Both the position numbers and the translations under genes were made by a program. A stretch of DNA of 64,000 bases, taken from positions 62,001 through 126,000 of the forward strand of contig NZ_JACC01000012.1 of the NCBI RefSeq assembly GCF_000520955.1. Direction: 5' to 3'. Shown one piece after another: positions 63,687 through 64,000 of the stretch. The notes under the pieces are model-generated. The model made no database searches. It was not told the DNA's origin and saw nothing but the letters and a program-made list of their open reading frames with translations. The DNA is from Aquimarina pacifica (lineage in GTDB: Bacteria > Bacteroidota > Bacteroidia > Flavobacteriales > Flavobacteriaceae). The first letter of the stretch is position 1. Each line of letters opens with the position of its first letter.

Positions 63687-63809
63687 AATTTCATTGCTTT
63701 TTTGTGAATACAAAAATAACTTTTTTAAATTAAATTACTCATTGACCTATTACTTAGTTTTAGAAGAAATTAAAAAAACACTTCAAACATCCTTTATAAA
63801 CTAACCCTA

Positions 63810-64000
63810 TTAATCTTCTGCAAAAAAATCCTTAGAAAACCCTATTAGGTATAATTTCTTTTTTGCCCTGGTTACCGCAGTATACAACCATCTCAAGTAA
63901 TCTTTATTAGGACCATCAGGAAGATATGGTTGCTCTACAAAAACAGTATCCCATTGTCCTCCTTGAGACTTATGACATGTTATTGCATATGAGAATTTCA
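63810..64000 (-). CDS. RecD/UvrD-like helicase, C-terminal end (partial)
   Basis: The last 63 residues of a superfamily 1 helicase: FSYAITCHKSQGGQWDTVFV is the motif with the conserved His-Lys-Ser-Gln-Gly, and RWLYTAVTRAKKKLYLIGF is motif VI with the VTRA signature. It ends SKDFFAED. The N-terminal part with Walker A lies beyond the right edge. It resembles the RecD2/AAA-type DNA helicases common in Bacteroidota. Confidence 0.88.
   Translation of the reverse strand, partial: KFSYAITCHKSQGGQWDTVFVEQPYLPDGPNKDYLRWLYTAVTRAKKKLYLIGFSKDFFAED

Overview
The window is a gene-dense, AT-rich chromosomal segment of a marine-type member of the Flavobacteriaceae (Bacteroidota). An Aquimarina-like genus is plausible but not proven from sequence alone. 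The evidence is: type B L31, the rpsF-rpsR-rplI operon, DUF4199, a GlmU-family pseudo-transferase, Spy/CpxP-like sensors of ECF sigma factors, TTG/GTG starts with poor Shine-Dalgarno sequences, and recurrent Bacteroidota promoters (TTG, 19-20 nt, TAnnTTTG). No rRNA, tRNA, IS element, integrase or CRISPR array was seen.

Layout. 1-10 kb: end of carB, rpmH, envelope and secreted proteins, a lytic transglycosylase, mtaB, a peptide-binding lipoprotein, a GlmU-like protein and rpmE2. 10.4-15.6 kb: DUF4199, a polyprenyl-phosphate glycosyltransferase, a phosphosugar mutase and an MsbA-like exporter. 15.65-18.5 kb: eleven tandem copies of a 262-274 bp unit, each with its own minus-strand promoter, a structured body of about 130 nt and a rho-independent terminator; this is read as a tandem array of small-RNA genes. 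18.9-20.5 kb: an ECF sigma operon. 20.7-25.9 kb: an RsmB-like methyltransferase and purL. 26-34.5 kb: a fatty-acid degradation regulon (acyl-CoA ligase, MarR regulator, FadN-like, FadA-like, acyl-CoA dehydrogenase) interrupted by a four-helix-bundle gene flanked by inverted repeats. 34.9-36.2 kb: a small HTH gene divergent from an S24 (LexA/CI-like) repressor, with a 19-bp inverted repeat between them. 36.3-40.6 kb: patatin, Crp/Fnr regulator, persulfide-dioxygenase/rhodanese protein and two YeeE-type sulfur transport proteins, with two matching GTAAC-N4-GTTAC operators. 40.8-48.4 kb: hisS, ribosomal proteins, a LytTR regulator and priA. 48.6-51.1 kb: three chalcone-isomerase-like paralogs around a DUF2147 gene. 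51.1-53.5 kb: yihY, nadC, rlmH. 53.5-56.6 kb: a two-component system with two small secreted proteins. 56.9-61.8 kb: UbiA prenyltransferase, Maf, a lipoprotein, pterin dehydratase, YebC, a secreted protein and an acyltransferase. 61.8-64 kb: a KdsB/alcohol-dehydrogenase fusion probably making amino-KDO, then the end of a RecD-like helicase.

The most unusual object is the small-RNA array. The transcribed parts are nearly invariant while the DNA between units diverges, and the outermost copy carries a compensatory base-pair change in its first hairpin. Promoter, hairpin and terminator all agree on the minus strand. Its function and targets are unknown.
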